A DNA stretch of 64,000 nt from Haliclystus octoradiatus (GCA_916610825.1 OU744449.1:8452243-8516242), one strand, 5' to 3'; positions 1 through 13,136 are shown, counted from the first letter of the stretch. The notes: generated by a model not told the origin, from the sequence alone. A program made the numbers and translations.

Positions 1-1364
1 TTTTCTTCTGAATTTTGTCTAGCCTTCCGGGACCTAGGATCCCAGGGTCCTCACTTTTGTCGGACCATGATCTTGAACTTTCAGAGAATATTTATGTAGG
101 TCTACAATATAATTTGATAACATTTTTATTTCGACGATTTAAATTATGATATGTGGAATAACTACTTATTGGTCATCACACATATGAATGTGAGGAAAAA
201 AATGTGTACGCAAAAGACAAACAGAACATTATCTCTATTTGGTCAAGATTCCGGCTACGAGAGCATAATCCAACTTGTTTATATATTGACTTAAAAGTTT
301 GTGATTTGTGAGCATATTCATGATTGAAGGTAACACATCAGTGGTCATCAGTGGCAAAGGCAGGGCAGGGGGTAGGCCTATACAGCTATCTACACAGACA
401 AGCCTAATTATATAGGCCAAGTGAATCCTCTCTGACTCATTATAATTGATCATTTGTTATTCTTAGTTTCTCAACGTTTGTCCAAGGCCTGTGGTTCTAA
501 TATTTACTGTTGTGTTTGAAAAGCTTGTTGGTATGGTCGATTTACTTCATATGAAGTACAGTGCACTTTGAGTTATTGTCCTCCTCTATAGCCAAATGAA
601 ATCATGGGCAAGGTAGTTTAATTAGTAGTCGATCTATCTAAGAGACTAGGCCTATACCAAGCAAAAAAGCAACAAAATACGAAGTTACACCAATATAAAG
701 TCTACAAGGGTTGAAATGGATAATTTATTTATCAAATATAGTAGTAAACAGGCAGCATAGGCTATCTATCGAGGCTGTGTGTATGATCTTACCAAGTAAT
801 TTGTTGAAGTATATATCTATTGGGATATCTTCCTCTCTCGTTTGTCCTGGCATAATGATTTCTAGATTTGGTAAAATTCAAATAATTTAAATAAAAATGA
901 GGATAAATAATGTCTCCCGTATTAATTAAACATCAAAACTGTTCCATGAACTTTTAAGGAATAATAATGAAGACTTTAAGACGAAATGGATAGAATGATG
1001 GAACTTTATGTTCCTACTTTCAAACTTTTGATTTGATCTTGGTTTTGCTACGTCATGTTATGCTACCTCGTGTTCAATCAATAAAAGGAGGTCAGACTTT
1101 ACAATATGTGACCCAAAATTCGAACAAGTCTCAATATAGTCTCAATCGGCACCTCTGAACTTTTTAGCTTACTTCTCTGGTACAATACCTGTTACTATAA
1201 GAGAGATTGGGATTGGCCTAATTTTTCCAAAAATGCTTACATTCTAATCGACATTTCTTCTTTGAATTTTCATTACCTGAAACATAATTATGCCGAAGTG
1301 CCCCAACAAAACTTTTTATCTATGAAAATTGATATTGACTGTTGATGTCAAACAGCCAGCAGCA
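1..1364. other. Upstream region of PDSS1, no gene seen
   Basis: No open frame with recognisable protein similarity and no clear transposon ends were found here. The stretch is A+T-rich, has scattered TAGGCCT-like words, and presumably holds the promoter and 5' UTR of the PDSS1 gene that starts at 1365. I could not place a TATA box or transcription start with confidence. Confidence 0.5.
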
Positions 1365-4300
1365 ATGTTTCGTAGATTTGGCAACTCTGTCGCGGGACCA
1401 GCAAGATCGTATTCGAAATTACGTCATTTCAAGCAACACCAGCAAAAAGTCACATCATCTAATGGTATTTTGGATTTAAAGTGCATATCAACACGGCATT
1501 CATCAAATGTAACTACTGCCAACGATAAAGCAAGCTCTGATGCATTTGCATTGACAAAAGATGATATTCGTGCGCTTGGTGATGACATAGAAAAGGTTTG
1601 CATTATTTTGAGATTTTTATTTTTTTATTTTTTAGGCCTTTAGCTAAGCTCACGATATGACACTGTCTTGACTGGGTCTGAGAAAACAGGTCGTGGCTAG
1701 ATCAGGGGTAACTCAAGGTACCTTAGTATATTAGCCTACTACAAATCTACCATGTAGGCCTATAAAATGAAAAATAAAGGTTTTTCTTTAACTTTTAAAC
1801 TGAACTTGGAGTGGAGGTAGTAGTTTTTGTCTGACTAACATTTGTTTCAATAATGTTTTATTTTTCATTTTATATATAGCATATTTGTAGTAAATATACA
1901 ATGGTAACAGATGCAAAAAGAATTTTGAAAATCGATTGAAAACAAAATTTAATATAAATAAATGCACGGATAAAACGCCATGAAATGTCCTTGAGTTACC
2001 CCCTGATCTAGCCACAACTGTGAAATGCGGCTGTATCTGAATATCAGATTAGGGCGCAGCAGGTGGGCATGTGACTAATGCTAGAAGACTATTGGCAGAA
2101 GAGAGAGCCAATGATGTCCTGCTCTGGAAGGACTTCTCTATGTTAGCTGGACTGCTTTGTAGTGCGGATGCACAGACAACATTTTGAGATTTTAAGAAGG
2201 TTCAATACCAATTTAAAAAGATTACGTGGGAACATATTCCCTAAGCACGACAAATAATGCAGACTGGTATGTTATGCACTACCTCTACAATCATGACTCT
2301 GCAGATATCACCCTCTTGAAAAATGTCCAATGGGTGCTACAGCATTATTTAAAGGGGCAAGATTGACCGGCGACCGCTGCGACCACAAGTTGAATTTATG
2401 CTTAGCGTAATTCAACCGTCTCGCTTTGAAACTATTGTTCTACGCAGGCCTAATCTGTTATAAATTCATGTCAACAATGTACATTGTGTTATGAACAATA
2501 AACATGCACGTGATCCGAAGTGCGTAGCGCCTGCCGGTCATTTTTGCTCCTTTAAGTCAGATTTCAAGGCTTCAATAACGCCGCTTTTGTTCAAACCCTT
2601 ATTGAATCAAGGTCAGGGACGTCTGAGTCATTTGGGTAGCCTACCGGTAAATAAGCCCCTGTTTTCGTAGTGTGGGGACAGCAAGTTCCGGTTTTGAAAA
2701 TAGTGTATTCCTTATACTTTTTAATCAAATTTAATGATGCATTACACAAGCATTGTAAATAAACGCTAATTGCTAAGGGCTTTTTCATGGAAAGTTTCAC
2801 TTGTGCTTCCTAAAACATAATAATTAGGCCTATGGGTCAATATTTGCAAGTAATAAGTGATGCCATGAACATTTGTCTGACTTAGCCTACTCTGAAATGT
2901 CAAAACTGTTTAAATGCAGCTTTCAAGCAAACACAGCCAGGTCCTACAAAGCTGTTAATCATCTACTGGTGGCTGCCAATAGTCAGTCAGCTTCTCAAAT
3001 TATATGACTCAACTGTAAGGCGATTCCATCAAAAGTGAAACCAAAAATTTTTCAAGGGTCAAAAATAAGCAAGGAATTCAGACAAAAATCAATTGTTTTC
3101 TTCAAAATAGATACTTTTACCATCATTATTTATATGTTTGATTGAGATTATAGACTTTGATGTGGATAAAATTAATGTTTAAGAGAGAGCGTCGAGTTAG
3201 CCGCTCGTGAATTTATGAAAACAACAACAAACTAAAACTTGAAATTTCGCGTTTTTCTTCTCATGATTTTCTAACAAAGATTACATCAATAGATATGAAT
3301 TCACTTGCTTTGTACTATTAAGTAGTAAAAATAAGGAATAATGAGTGTATTTTACCTTGAAAATATATAAATGTTTCAATCACTTCAGGCCGCTGTCAGT
3401 CAGACACGAAAAAGTCCTAAATGTTTTGTTTACTCCACAGCGTGACACTTGATCGCTAAATCCTTCCGTATGCGAAACAGAAAGTAGCTAATTTGCATAT
3501 TTGGAGGGAAATATTGTTATTTTCTTCAACGTCATCCTTTAAATCTGTGTGTCTGACTAACAGAAATATTCATGCGGACAGTTAAGATCTAAGCGCAACA
3601 GTCAGCATTTCAATGCTAATGCCGTAAAGATCATATAATGAAAGAAGCCATGTGACAGCCTACCCGTTGTTTTGGACAATTCACACCACGTGGTAATTTG
3701 AGGTCGCTGTCGTCCATATTTAGTCATGCGTGTTGACTGTTTTATCGCATGCGAAATGGGAATGGCAGTTCACTTGGCCTTGTTGTTTGGAATATTATCT
3801 GTATGTGTGTTACATTTTGATCAAAAAGAACAACCAATTTACATTACATGATGATTATAGATTTGGAAGGAATATATAAAAGTTTTAATAAAAGTTTATT
3901 ACTTTTGTTTTATGTCAAGTTATGTCAGTCAGACACAAACTGCTTTGGAGAAGTTAGTCAGACACAAAATCTTTACCAACTGACGCAGATGTGGTGGTGA
4001 CACCCTCAAAAGAGCCACATATGTGTCAAACATGTTTTCTTATCATTTTGATGGGACACATTTATTTAAAAAAGGGACACCAATAAGTTCTATGTAAATA
4101 GCAGGCACAGGCATTTATTCAAGTCATTCTTCTTGATAGAGCCCCTGAGATCTTTTCAGTTATCATTAATTAACACAAATTGGCTTTCGCAAGCAAAAGT
4201 TTTATTAATACCCTCGGATAACGTTACATTAAGGCATATCTTTCTTCTTAAGATAATACTGCACAATACGAAGTTGTGTTTCCAACAGACAGAGTTTTAT

Positions 4301-7300
4301 ACCCTCCTTGAATATTTCTATTCCTCTTCAATTAAATATAATCCAGTTCATATAAACAAAGTAAAGGCGTTATGTATGCCAATTTAAGCAAGTTATTGAC
4401 CTGGCAGGTTTGGAACAATACCATGTGCTGCTCTTTGAAATGTTTGAAAAGGCAGAGATAAGGGTAGGCTACATTGCTGGACATAATATCATTATTTTGC
4501 TGTTGTTCTGTTTCATAGGAACTTTATACACCGATATTTCCACTCCACCAGAGTGCAAAATATTATTTTGATGGACATGGGAAATCATTAAGACCAGTGA
4601 CTGTTATAACAATGGCTAAGGCATGTAATCTGCTGTCTGCCGATAAAAGTAATTGCAAGTGAGTCAGCAAGGATTATGAATTCATTCTTAAGGCCGGTGC
4701 CGATGAATTGGGCCATGCATTAGCCTGCGCGCAGACCTTACTTGAAAACCTTTCTTCCTTGTTAGTAAGGTCTGCGCATCCGAGCGAAATCTCTTGTTCT
4801 GACAGGAAGTGCTGAGACGACCAGAAGATGGACACATTCTACGTGAAACGCATACCTTTGCAAGGTCGACCATTTGTGTGAATACAACACATCCAGAAAC
4901 AAGGAAATATACTTTTTAATATAAAAAAAGTTTTTATTTATTTGTTTTTATATACACAGCTCCACTTTGATGGAACTTTTTGATTTTCTTTCGGTGAAAT
5001 TACCAGAAAATAATTAATCAAGAATTGGTTTTGTTAGAAATGCAGTTGAGTTTAGTAGGTTTAGCTATTAAATAAGCCAAATCCAAGTTATTATCAGTGA
5101 TACTGTGGCATTTCTGTCTCTAAATAATGTTTCTCGACTTGAGTATTCATTCATTTTAAGCGGCAATGAATATTTGACTGAAATCAACACTAAAAGGTCA
5201 GTGATTTAGGCCTACTGTTTTATTGATCAGTTGCTTTCAAGTCAATTCTTTGAAATATTTGTAAACAGTAAACACGGCAGTCCAAATAAAGTTAAGCTTG
5301 AAAAACCTTTCTTATATTTGATAATTATGTAAACCAATGAGAACATGATAACATCTTTGTTGTAAAATCTAAATTTGATATGTTAATCCCGTTCCGTAAA
5401 CTGCGTAGCCTAAATTGTTTATCATCAATCGTTACACGTTGATCCGAAAACAATTTTGAATGTTTGATGTAAAAATATTTGCTAAACAATAGCTGAAAAC
5501 ATCAACCAATCACTGACCAGTGATATATTGCAAGATATGTTGTACTCAACAACAATTGGTTGAAATCACAATAGCTAAATATGACACTTCCTCTCAGAAC
5601 AAGAGATTTTGCTCGGATGCGCAGACCTTGCTAACAAGGAAGAAAGGTTTTCAAGTAAGGTCTGCGCGCAGGCTAGCCATGCATATACTAATGAATTTAA
5701 ATAATATTTTATGATAATATAACAACAGTGTATGCCTACAGTATATTATGTAATGGTAATATGTTACCACCTAACTTAACGTGATAATCTTAACAATAAT
5801 GATATAAGGAAGTGTTCATACACATTTATAGATAATCTAACTTGCATCTGAGGTTATGTACGATTGTACGTGGAGCACACAGTTAGTGAAGAGCACTGCA
5901 ATGCCCTATCCATGTATGTAATCTAACAACTGTTTTTATTGTCAATTGCCTTAGGTGGTGATGGATCATTCTACAGGTATTAGCTATATACTGATAAAGT
6001 AATATCATAAAGTCAACAAACCCAATCCTGTGTGAAATTCCAATGAAAATTTCTAAACTCATGTCTTAATGTGTAAATATCGTCTTTGGAGACAGAACGG
6101 ATTTAGATAGAACTTTATTTCCATGCGGACATCATGTGCACATGTTACTGTTGGCGTTTTGCATAATGCGACACCCCTGTCAAAATTTACTTTGAACATG
6201 TTATTTTGGAGATTCTCGTTTCCCACTTTTTGTAACCAAAAAAGGAGCAATATTATTTACCACAAGACAGTTTTACCGTAATGTTCCGCCAACATACTGC
6301 CCTTTAAATGCTACAAGCAAAACAAAAGTAGAAATCCTTTTACTTTTTTCATATAATATTCATAACAAAAAGAGATATATGCCTTCAAAGTTGAAACTTT
6401 TCATTTGAACACTTTCTAGCACATACTTATCCCAAAGTCAGCAGGATTATTGTGTGTAACGCTGTGTTAGGTTTTTCATCTCAATATTGATCTCAAATCT
6501 ATTTCTGCCATATTTAACCCGAGTTCCAGCATCGTTGCAAGCAACACACTTATCCTACTGATGTGATGAGTATATGCTAGAAAGTGTTAAAACAAAAAGT
6601 CCTAACTTTGAAGGTATATAGCTCTTTTTGGATTATATGTTATACTATAAGAAAAGTAACTAGAAGTATAGGGATGAACAGGAACACGACTTTCGTTTTC
6701 CGTGTAGGCCTAGCAATTAAAATATAGAATGTTGGCAGAAAATCACAGTCAAACTCTCTTTTCATAAATAATATTGTTCCTTTTTTAGTTTCAAAAGTGG
6801 GATTTAAGAATCTCCAAAATACTATGTTCAAGGTCAAGTTTGACGGGGAATGAGTTTCGCTATGCAAAAACCCAGCAGTGACATGTATGGATATAAAAAA
6901 TGTTGTTTGAATAGGCAATATATACACTTGAAAATTTAACTGTTCGATAACAATTTCTTAAAGGGCGCCAGTAGATGATACACTTGGTGCATAGTTTTTG
7001 TTAAGTTCGAAAATCAAAATCAAATCTTGCATACAAACACTGATTTTGTATATCAGAAATAGCAGTTTCGAAAGATTAGAGCAGGGTCCAACAAAAGTGG
7101 AATCCTCGGGGATTTGATGCCATATACTGTAAACCATTACATATTAAAATTGAAATTATTGCCATTTGTTAAGATTTTTAGAAATATAAGCATTTTGCTT
7201 CTCCTCTGTGAAAACAATTGATGAACAACAGTTCATGAAAACATTGAAAAGTAGACCATGTCATATTCATGCACAATTCATGAACGATTATTGAACTGTT

Positions 7301-10300
7301 CATTTGGTGTCCATGAACAGTTAATGAATGTTCGTAAAGTTCATGAACTATTCATGAAAAGTTCATGAACTATTCATGAGCTCATTAAATGTTTTTGCAG
7401 GAGCAGTGATTTGTTTAAGTTGCAAAGACGTGTTGCCATGATCGCGGAAATGATACATACAGCCAGTCTGATGCATGATGATGTAATTGACGATGCAGAC
7501 ATGAGACGAGGCAAACCATCAATGAATCAAATATTTTCTGATAAACAAACCATTTTAACTGGAGATTACATCCTATCCAAAGCTTCAATTGCATTGGCAA
7601 AAATAGGAGATTGCCGTGTTGTTGAACTAATTGCTAGTATTATTGGAGATCTAGTAGAAGGTTAGTGCAGTAGTTGACTGTAATACAGAGGTACAGTTGT
7701 AAAACACTTAGTACTAATTTATCTTCACACTATTGATTCAATAGATTTTATTTCAAACAAGGCTAGATGTATTACTTTTTGGTCTATATTGACTATTAAT
7801 ATTGAGGCTAGCAATAAATTAATAATATACGAGTTTGCTTATACCGGTAGCTGTTCTATTAACATTGGAAATGCGGGAAACACGGCAGCCCCTGACTTCA
7901 TAAGTTTCTGTTTTTCTCCAATATTTACTACGATTTTTAAGATTCTACTGCCCCTCTTTTTTAAATACAGTTTGTGGGACATTGAATAATCCAACAGCCA
8001 ATAATGAATGATGAATGATTATAAAGTTTGTCATCTTGGTTGATTATCTCATCTACTTAGATAAACTATTCGTGAAGTGTATTCTTTTTAATATTGTTCA
8101 TAGGCCATAGGCACATTGTAGGCTATAATCTTTTGATGAACACAATGAAAAATATGAAGAATTTATGATCAGTTCAAGAAATATTCATAAAATTGATAGA
8201 ATGATGAAAAAGTTATATCCCGCAAGAAACAAGCGTTTGTGCTTACGAGGGATGACTCTCAGACCTCATTGATTAATTGTAAAATTTGATATTATTATTT
8301 GTAGGTGAATTAATGCAGCTTATTTCGAAAGAAGACCCTGGTGATCGATTTAAACATTATATAGACAAGACGTTTAAAAAGACAGCTAGTTTGTTAGCAT
8401 ACAGCTGTGAAGCGGTATGTAGCGTATATAACATCTATTTCAATTTGAATATATTTCCCAGAAGAGTTTTTTCAATTTTTATTTTTATTTTCATGCAATG
8501 AAGGTCGCACATCTTTCTGGTTGTAATGAAAATATCCAGAAAGAGGCTTTTCGATACGGTAGAAATCTTGGGATTGCATTTCAGGTAATGTGAAATGTGT
8601 ATTTGTAAATGTGTCCTTGTACATGTAACTAACTCATTTTACTTTTTCATTATACGAAGCTATTTCGCTCCGGTTAATAGTACAACCTGCTTTTCACAAT
8701 TTTTGGCTTTAACCAGGACAGTTGTAATATTAACAATGTTTCACTGTATAATCAATTGTGAATTTTTAATTGCTTCGTATATTCAAATAGGTGTTCCAAA
8801 ATTTTCATGAGTAAAAAAACTTCATGAGTTCATGAACTGGTTCACATGAACTCTTCGTGACTGTTCATGAACTGTTCATGAACAACAGCAAAAAAATTTT
8901 CATTAACTTTCATTAAAAGTTCATGAACTTGTGGGTTTTTCTTCACAGGGGTACTTAATTTGAAACATGATGAAATGAATTTCGAAACATAGAAAGTATG
9001 AAATCCAAATATAATAATTTTAAAATAAGAGAATAATTTTAGGAATTTAAAATCTTATGAATTTGTAATGGTCTTCCTGGATCCCAAATTGCCGGGATCT
9101 TGTACCTTTTGACAGCCTGATTTTAATATTCAGATACAAACCCCAAGACGACTGATTGTAGGATACAGGTTAATAATACAGCTCAAGTCTCCTGTATTCT
9201 TGCATTCTTTGCTTCGTTCTCCTACAGCTCATTGACGATGCATTAGATTTTTCATCAACAGCAACAACATTAGGAAAACCAGTTGCATCAGATCTTCAAT
9301 ATGGTCTTGCAACTGCTCCTGTTCTCTTTGCATCTGAAGAGGTATGTTGCATCAGTACATGCTCTATCGGGGATGGCTAGGTCTATGATCCACCAAATGC
9401 ATTTCTGCATATCATGAATTTCTGACTTTTACAGTGTGTTATACAGCTTAGTAAATATATCATTGTTGTGACTCGTAAATTGTTGCCTTTAAGATAACAG
9501 ATCACTTTGTTGGCTGTAATAGGCAGAGCCATCGATGGTTCTGGTAATAGGTAGAAATTTCATGACGTTTGTAGACCATCATGGTTTGTATTCCTAAATG
9601 TGAGATTGCACACGCTTGAAAATTACCACATATATTCTATACTATGGTATCACATTCTTTTGGCAAAATATCCTCTGATCCAGACCCAAAATATGCTGTT
9701 TTCCCCAGCTTTTGTCTCTTTTGTCCCCGTGAAGATAGTACATGGGCAGTTTATGAAAAGTTTGACAACAACAAAATTTAACGTTCTAGGCCATTTAGCA
9801 GGCCATTTAACGTTCATCTGGCATGAGATACTTCCTTGGGAATGCTGATGTCATTGTTTTCAATATGTTTCAAATTAATGAAACCCATTCAATTTACTCC
9901 TGGTTTTCCTATTATGTAATGTGTATTCAAAGAGTTGCCACTCTTTCTACTGAACTCTTGTGCCTGTCTCATGGACTTTTCAAGAACTCAGTGAATTTTT
10001 ACTTAGAATGCCCAGCTGCGTGACAGTTTTGGAACAAGAATGCATTCATCGATTGTGATTTAGCAGAGATACCCCTATTAAATAAAAGTTCATGGAATTT
10101 AATAAAGTGACACATTTAGGCAATGTCATGTTCATATCATCAACTTTTTTACAAGGGAATCATAGCATAAAAATTGTTTGCCTAATAATGAGCATATTTG
10201 TTAGCATACAATTTAATCAATTGGCATTCATGGATATTTTAGTAAAGTATCATATTATTTAAGGTACCATATATCAAGGTACCTATCGTGGAATTAACTG

Positions 10301-13136
10301 GGAAAGTAGAAACATTATAATCTTTGAGTGCCTGGGATCCCACAACCAACTATTAATTTAACAAGTCATGACTGGGGGCATTTCAAAGTCATGTAATAGC
10401 CTACATTAATCTGCATGTTCATTAGTTAGTCATCTATGCAGTCATATAATAGGTCCACACCAAAACACCACTCCGCATTTATTCATATTTCTTTCTTTTT
10501 CAGTTTCCCGAATTAAACGAGATGGTTTTAAGGAGATTCCAAGGTGATGGTGATGTTGAGGTTGCACTTTCATTAATCAAAAAGGTAGGCCTAAGCAGTT
10601 TCTTAAAGACTCATGCTTACACGTCTATAATCTGCTGCAACAAAAAAGATTAGAGATAAATGAAAGAACGATAACTAATTGATGAATGCATGTCACATAT
10701 TTAGTATTCAAGCTATCGATGGAGAAATACTTATTTCTCGCTCTGACCTGTGCTGAGTTTTGATCAGCATAAGGTTTTATATGTGAACTATGCAAATTCA
10801 ACCATAAAGCTATAGTTAAAAGTTCTCAAATTGCAGCGTTTAATTTTTCAAAATGGAGTGACATCACTGACGTGTGTCCAAAAAAATCGATCTTCTGGGA
10901 AAAAAAATCACCAGACAAGGCTTTAAGATTATTTATAAAGAAATGTAATGTAGTAGATACTAATAAGAACTTTGTTTCAGTTACTATAGTCTTTGTGAGT
11001 ATTTTAGAATTTTGGATATTTGAAAGAAAAACTATATGAACGTAGCAACATCAAATTTTTGAACGATAGCCTAGATACTAAATGATAATAAAAATTCAAG
11101 CTTTGTAGCCTAAAGGATCTGCAATTTCAATTTCTACATGGAATTCTTACTCTTCGGCTAAATGTTGGCTGCTGATTTGACTTGGTCCAAGTCTCCTTTT
11201 TTATGACGATTTTGATATGTTGGTAAGTGAGATTTGTGTCCTTTGCACATTCTATTGTTTTCCAAGACAAAAGAAACGCATCAAACCATGTGTGATGACG
11301 TAAAATATTTTGAAGTTGTCCAGGGGGTTGTCTTCATTCCAAATTCGTTTTTGCAAACATGGCGTGCAATTTAAACATGATTTAAACGATTTAAATTTGA
11401 TTCATGATCATCAGTTAAATATTTAGAGATGTCGAAAATATTATAACTAGAAAATATGCTGTTGTTCTTGTAGACCGAGCGCCACAGAAGTAAAACAGCA
11501 GGTTTCTCCGGGCAACTTGAAATTCACATAAAATGTTTCAAAAAATACCATAAGTACTTTCCCGTTTCTTGTTTTACTCAAATTTATTGTGGAGCTCAGG
11601 AGCGATGAATTTAGAAATTATTTCACGGTCAGAGCCCTCTTGATTCATACATTTCGTGTTTTCGTCATGCTTGTATGGATTCGCAAAATCATTGGAGAAC
11701 AAAAGAATCAAAGACCATGAAGCTCACATGCAGCATTTTCGCAAAACGATAAGACGGCTCAGACCGTGAATCATGAAATATAAGTTGGATTTTTGAATGG
11801 TTCACAATAAAGCAAACTTTCTCAGTGTTGAATGATCGTTGTGATGGCGAGGAATGCCATAGATTTATTCCTGTAATCAGTGTTTTAGTAAGTTTGATCA
11901 AAAATCAAGCAATTATTAAAAACATTTGTATAAACTCTTTAGAGGTAGATGTTTTTATCCATAACTTGACGCCATGTGAACCCCTGGCTATTTCATCTTT
12001 CGAAGATGTAAACATTTATGAAAACAATGAGATCAGACAAGCCGGCATTGGGCAGAATCCTGCCCAACACTTAGCAAAGGACACAAATCCCGCTTACCAA
12101 CCATCAAATCTCTGCACATCAAAGTAAGCTGGAATTGGAGCCAGTCAAGCTGCTGATATGTTTGGCTACTTGCTATCTCTAAATGAACAGGTTTTACCCA
12201 AAGAAACGGTGTCATCAACAACATGCGTTCCTGCATGCTTGCGTGCCCTATTGTTATTTTGGCACTTGACGATTCCTTTTGTTGCATTGGTCGCAAGGAA
12301 GAGATTTTAAAGGAGGCTAAATTATGTAAAATTTCTGACAATAACAATGTTGCACGCATGTTGATGAAACCGCCAAAGAAACATATCAGGATTTCATAAA
12401 CAGATGATCTACAGTACTGTTAATCAAAAGTCGATATGAAATGTATCAACTTTCTCTAAAACAATTCATGAACAGTTTTTGTGGGTGTGTATCAGATGGT
12501 GATAACAGTATCATTGTGTACACCACCCATGGGGAAAAAGTTCACGAGTTCATGAACTTTTCACGAACTTTCAGGCAATTTCACGTTCGTGAAACAGATC
12601 ATGAATCGGTTCATGAAGTGTTCATGAACTCTTCGTGACTGTTCATGAACTTTTCACAAACTTTCAGGCTATGTCGTGTTCATGAAACAGTTCATGAAGT
12701 GTTCATGAATCGGTTCATGAAGTAATCATTAATTCTTCGTGACTATTCATGAACTGTTCATGAACTCACAAAAAAGTTCATGAATTGTCCATGAACTCCT
12801 CAAATTTTTTCACAGGGGCACCTTTGTACTTTACTATTGTACTGTAATAGCTACCCTTTCTTGTAGGTGTGTACTTGTACTGTATTCATTTTAGGCTAAT
12901 ACAAATAATCCACTTTGAAATCAAAATCAGATGGAATTCTTCATAGTTCAGTAAGCAGAGCAATACATGCAATATATTTATTCTATTTTTTTTAGAGTCA
13001 AGGTGTGAAACGTACAATCTTATTAGCCAAAGATTATGTAAATTCAGCGACCGAAGCATTGGACGTATTCACAAGTACTTCTATTCATCCTGCTTTAGTT
13101 CAGTTAGGAAACTATGTTGTTTCTAGAGATCATTGA
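1365..13136 (+). CDS. PDSS1: Decaprenyl/polyprenyl diphosphate synthase subunit 1
   Basis: Trans-prenyltransferase subunit that makes the polyisoprenoid tail of ubiquinone; in animals it works with PDSS2 in mitochondria. Coding exons: 1365-1595, 4519-4658, 7401-7660, 8305-8414, 8504-8584, 9228-9341, 10504-10584, 12996-13136, giving 385 aa against about 415 in human. All junctions are GT-AG and the phases agree. The N-terminus is rich in Arg, Lys and Ser and lacks acid residues, as in a mitochondrial presequence. Exon 2 has the YYFDGHGKSLRP block. The first aspartate motif DDVID is at about residues 150-154, followed by DMRRGK, and the second, DDALD, at about 277-281; both are intact. The C-terminus ends VVSRDH. 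The start was set at the first ATG in frame (1365), because the frame upstream holds no other ATG. Introns carry many transposons, and the acceptor of exon 3 abuts one. Confidence 0.95.
1693..2015. repeat. Inverted-repeat (MITE-like) element, about 320 bp
   Basis: Terminal inverted repeats of about 28 bp: GTGGCTAGATCAGGGGTAAC on the left (from about 1693) and its complement on the right (ending near 2015). One extra G in the right copy is the main difference. It lies in PDSS1 intron 1. I could not define a target duplication, so the superfamily is open. Confidence 0.6.
2353..2551. mobile_element. TTAA-flanked MITE (piggyBac/Kolobok type)
   Basis: A 199-bp element with imperfect terminal inverted repeats. 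The left end starts AGGGGCAAGATTGACCGGCG; the right end reads GCCGGTCATTTTTGCTCCT. TTAA lies on both sides (2349-2352 and 2552-2555). TTAA target sites are known for piggyBac and Kolobok elements; the assignment is inferred from the duplication only. Located in PDSS1 intron 1. Confidence 0.55.
4721..5675. mobile_element. Mutator-like non-autonomous DNA transposon with 91-bp TIRs
   Basis: Inverted repeats 4721-4811 and 5585-5675 (91 bp, three mismatches), both beginning TAGCCTGCGCGCAGACCTTA. A perfect 9-bp direct repeat GCCATGCAT flanks the element (4712-4720 and 5676-5684). Long TIRs plus a 9-bp target duplication are the usual marks of Mutator-like elements. Each TIR holds its own inner palindrome (GCGCAGACCTTA against TAAGGTCTGCGC). 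The roughly 770-bp interior has no transposase-like frame, so the copy is non-autonomous. It sits in PDSS1 intron 2. Confidence 0.8.
6060..6940. repeat. Long inverted repeat (foldback) element
   Basis: Two arms of roughly 370 bp, about 6060-6440 and 6560-6940, are diverged inverted copies around a spacer of about 120 bp. Shared stretches include TTTTGGAGATTC followed by CCCACTTTTTG, and TTTCTAGCACATACTTATCC read in opposite directions. The short minus-strand frames inside are not gene-like. A single-arm relative lies in NMT intron 3 (about 29225-29640). Confidence 0.65.
7205..7400. repeat. GTTCATGAAC-rich element, cluster 1
   Basis: Repeats of TTCATGAAC and relatives at close spacing, beginning after CTCCTCTGTGAAAAC and running up to the TTTTTGCAG acceptor of PDSS1 exon 3. 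The better-preserved copies end in TTTTTTCACAGGGG, which lines up with this acceptor. Confidence 0.6.
8795..8955. repeat. GTTCATGAAC-rich element, cluster 2
   Basis: Dense TTCATGAACTGTTCATGAAC repeats in PDSS1 intron 5, ending in TTCACAGGGG followed by TA. The end motif matches the inverted start CCCCTGTGAAAAAA of other copies. Confidence 0.65.
12460..12827. repeat. GTTCATGAAC-rich element, cluster 3 (longest)
   Basis: About 370 bp in PDSS1 intron 7 with more than a dozen variants of GTTCATGAAC and CTTCGTGACTGTTCATGAAC, ending TTTTTTCACAGGGGCAC. It contains internally repeated blocks of about 60 bp (compare 12600-12660 with 12680-12760). Confidence 0.7.

Noticed and set aside
11825-12359. 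Overlapping open frames on both strands in PDSS1 intron 7
   Set aside because: No recognisable motifs, no splice sites linking them to anything, and both strands are open to the same extent. Possibly old repeat sequence.
12460-12827. CRISPR-like array
   Set aside because: Repeats are short palindromes at irregular spacing with no unique spacers, in an intron of an animal gene.
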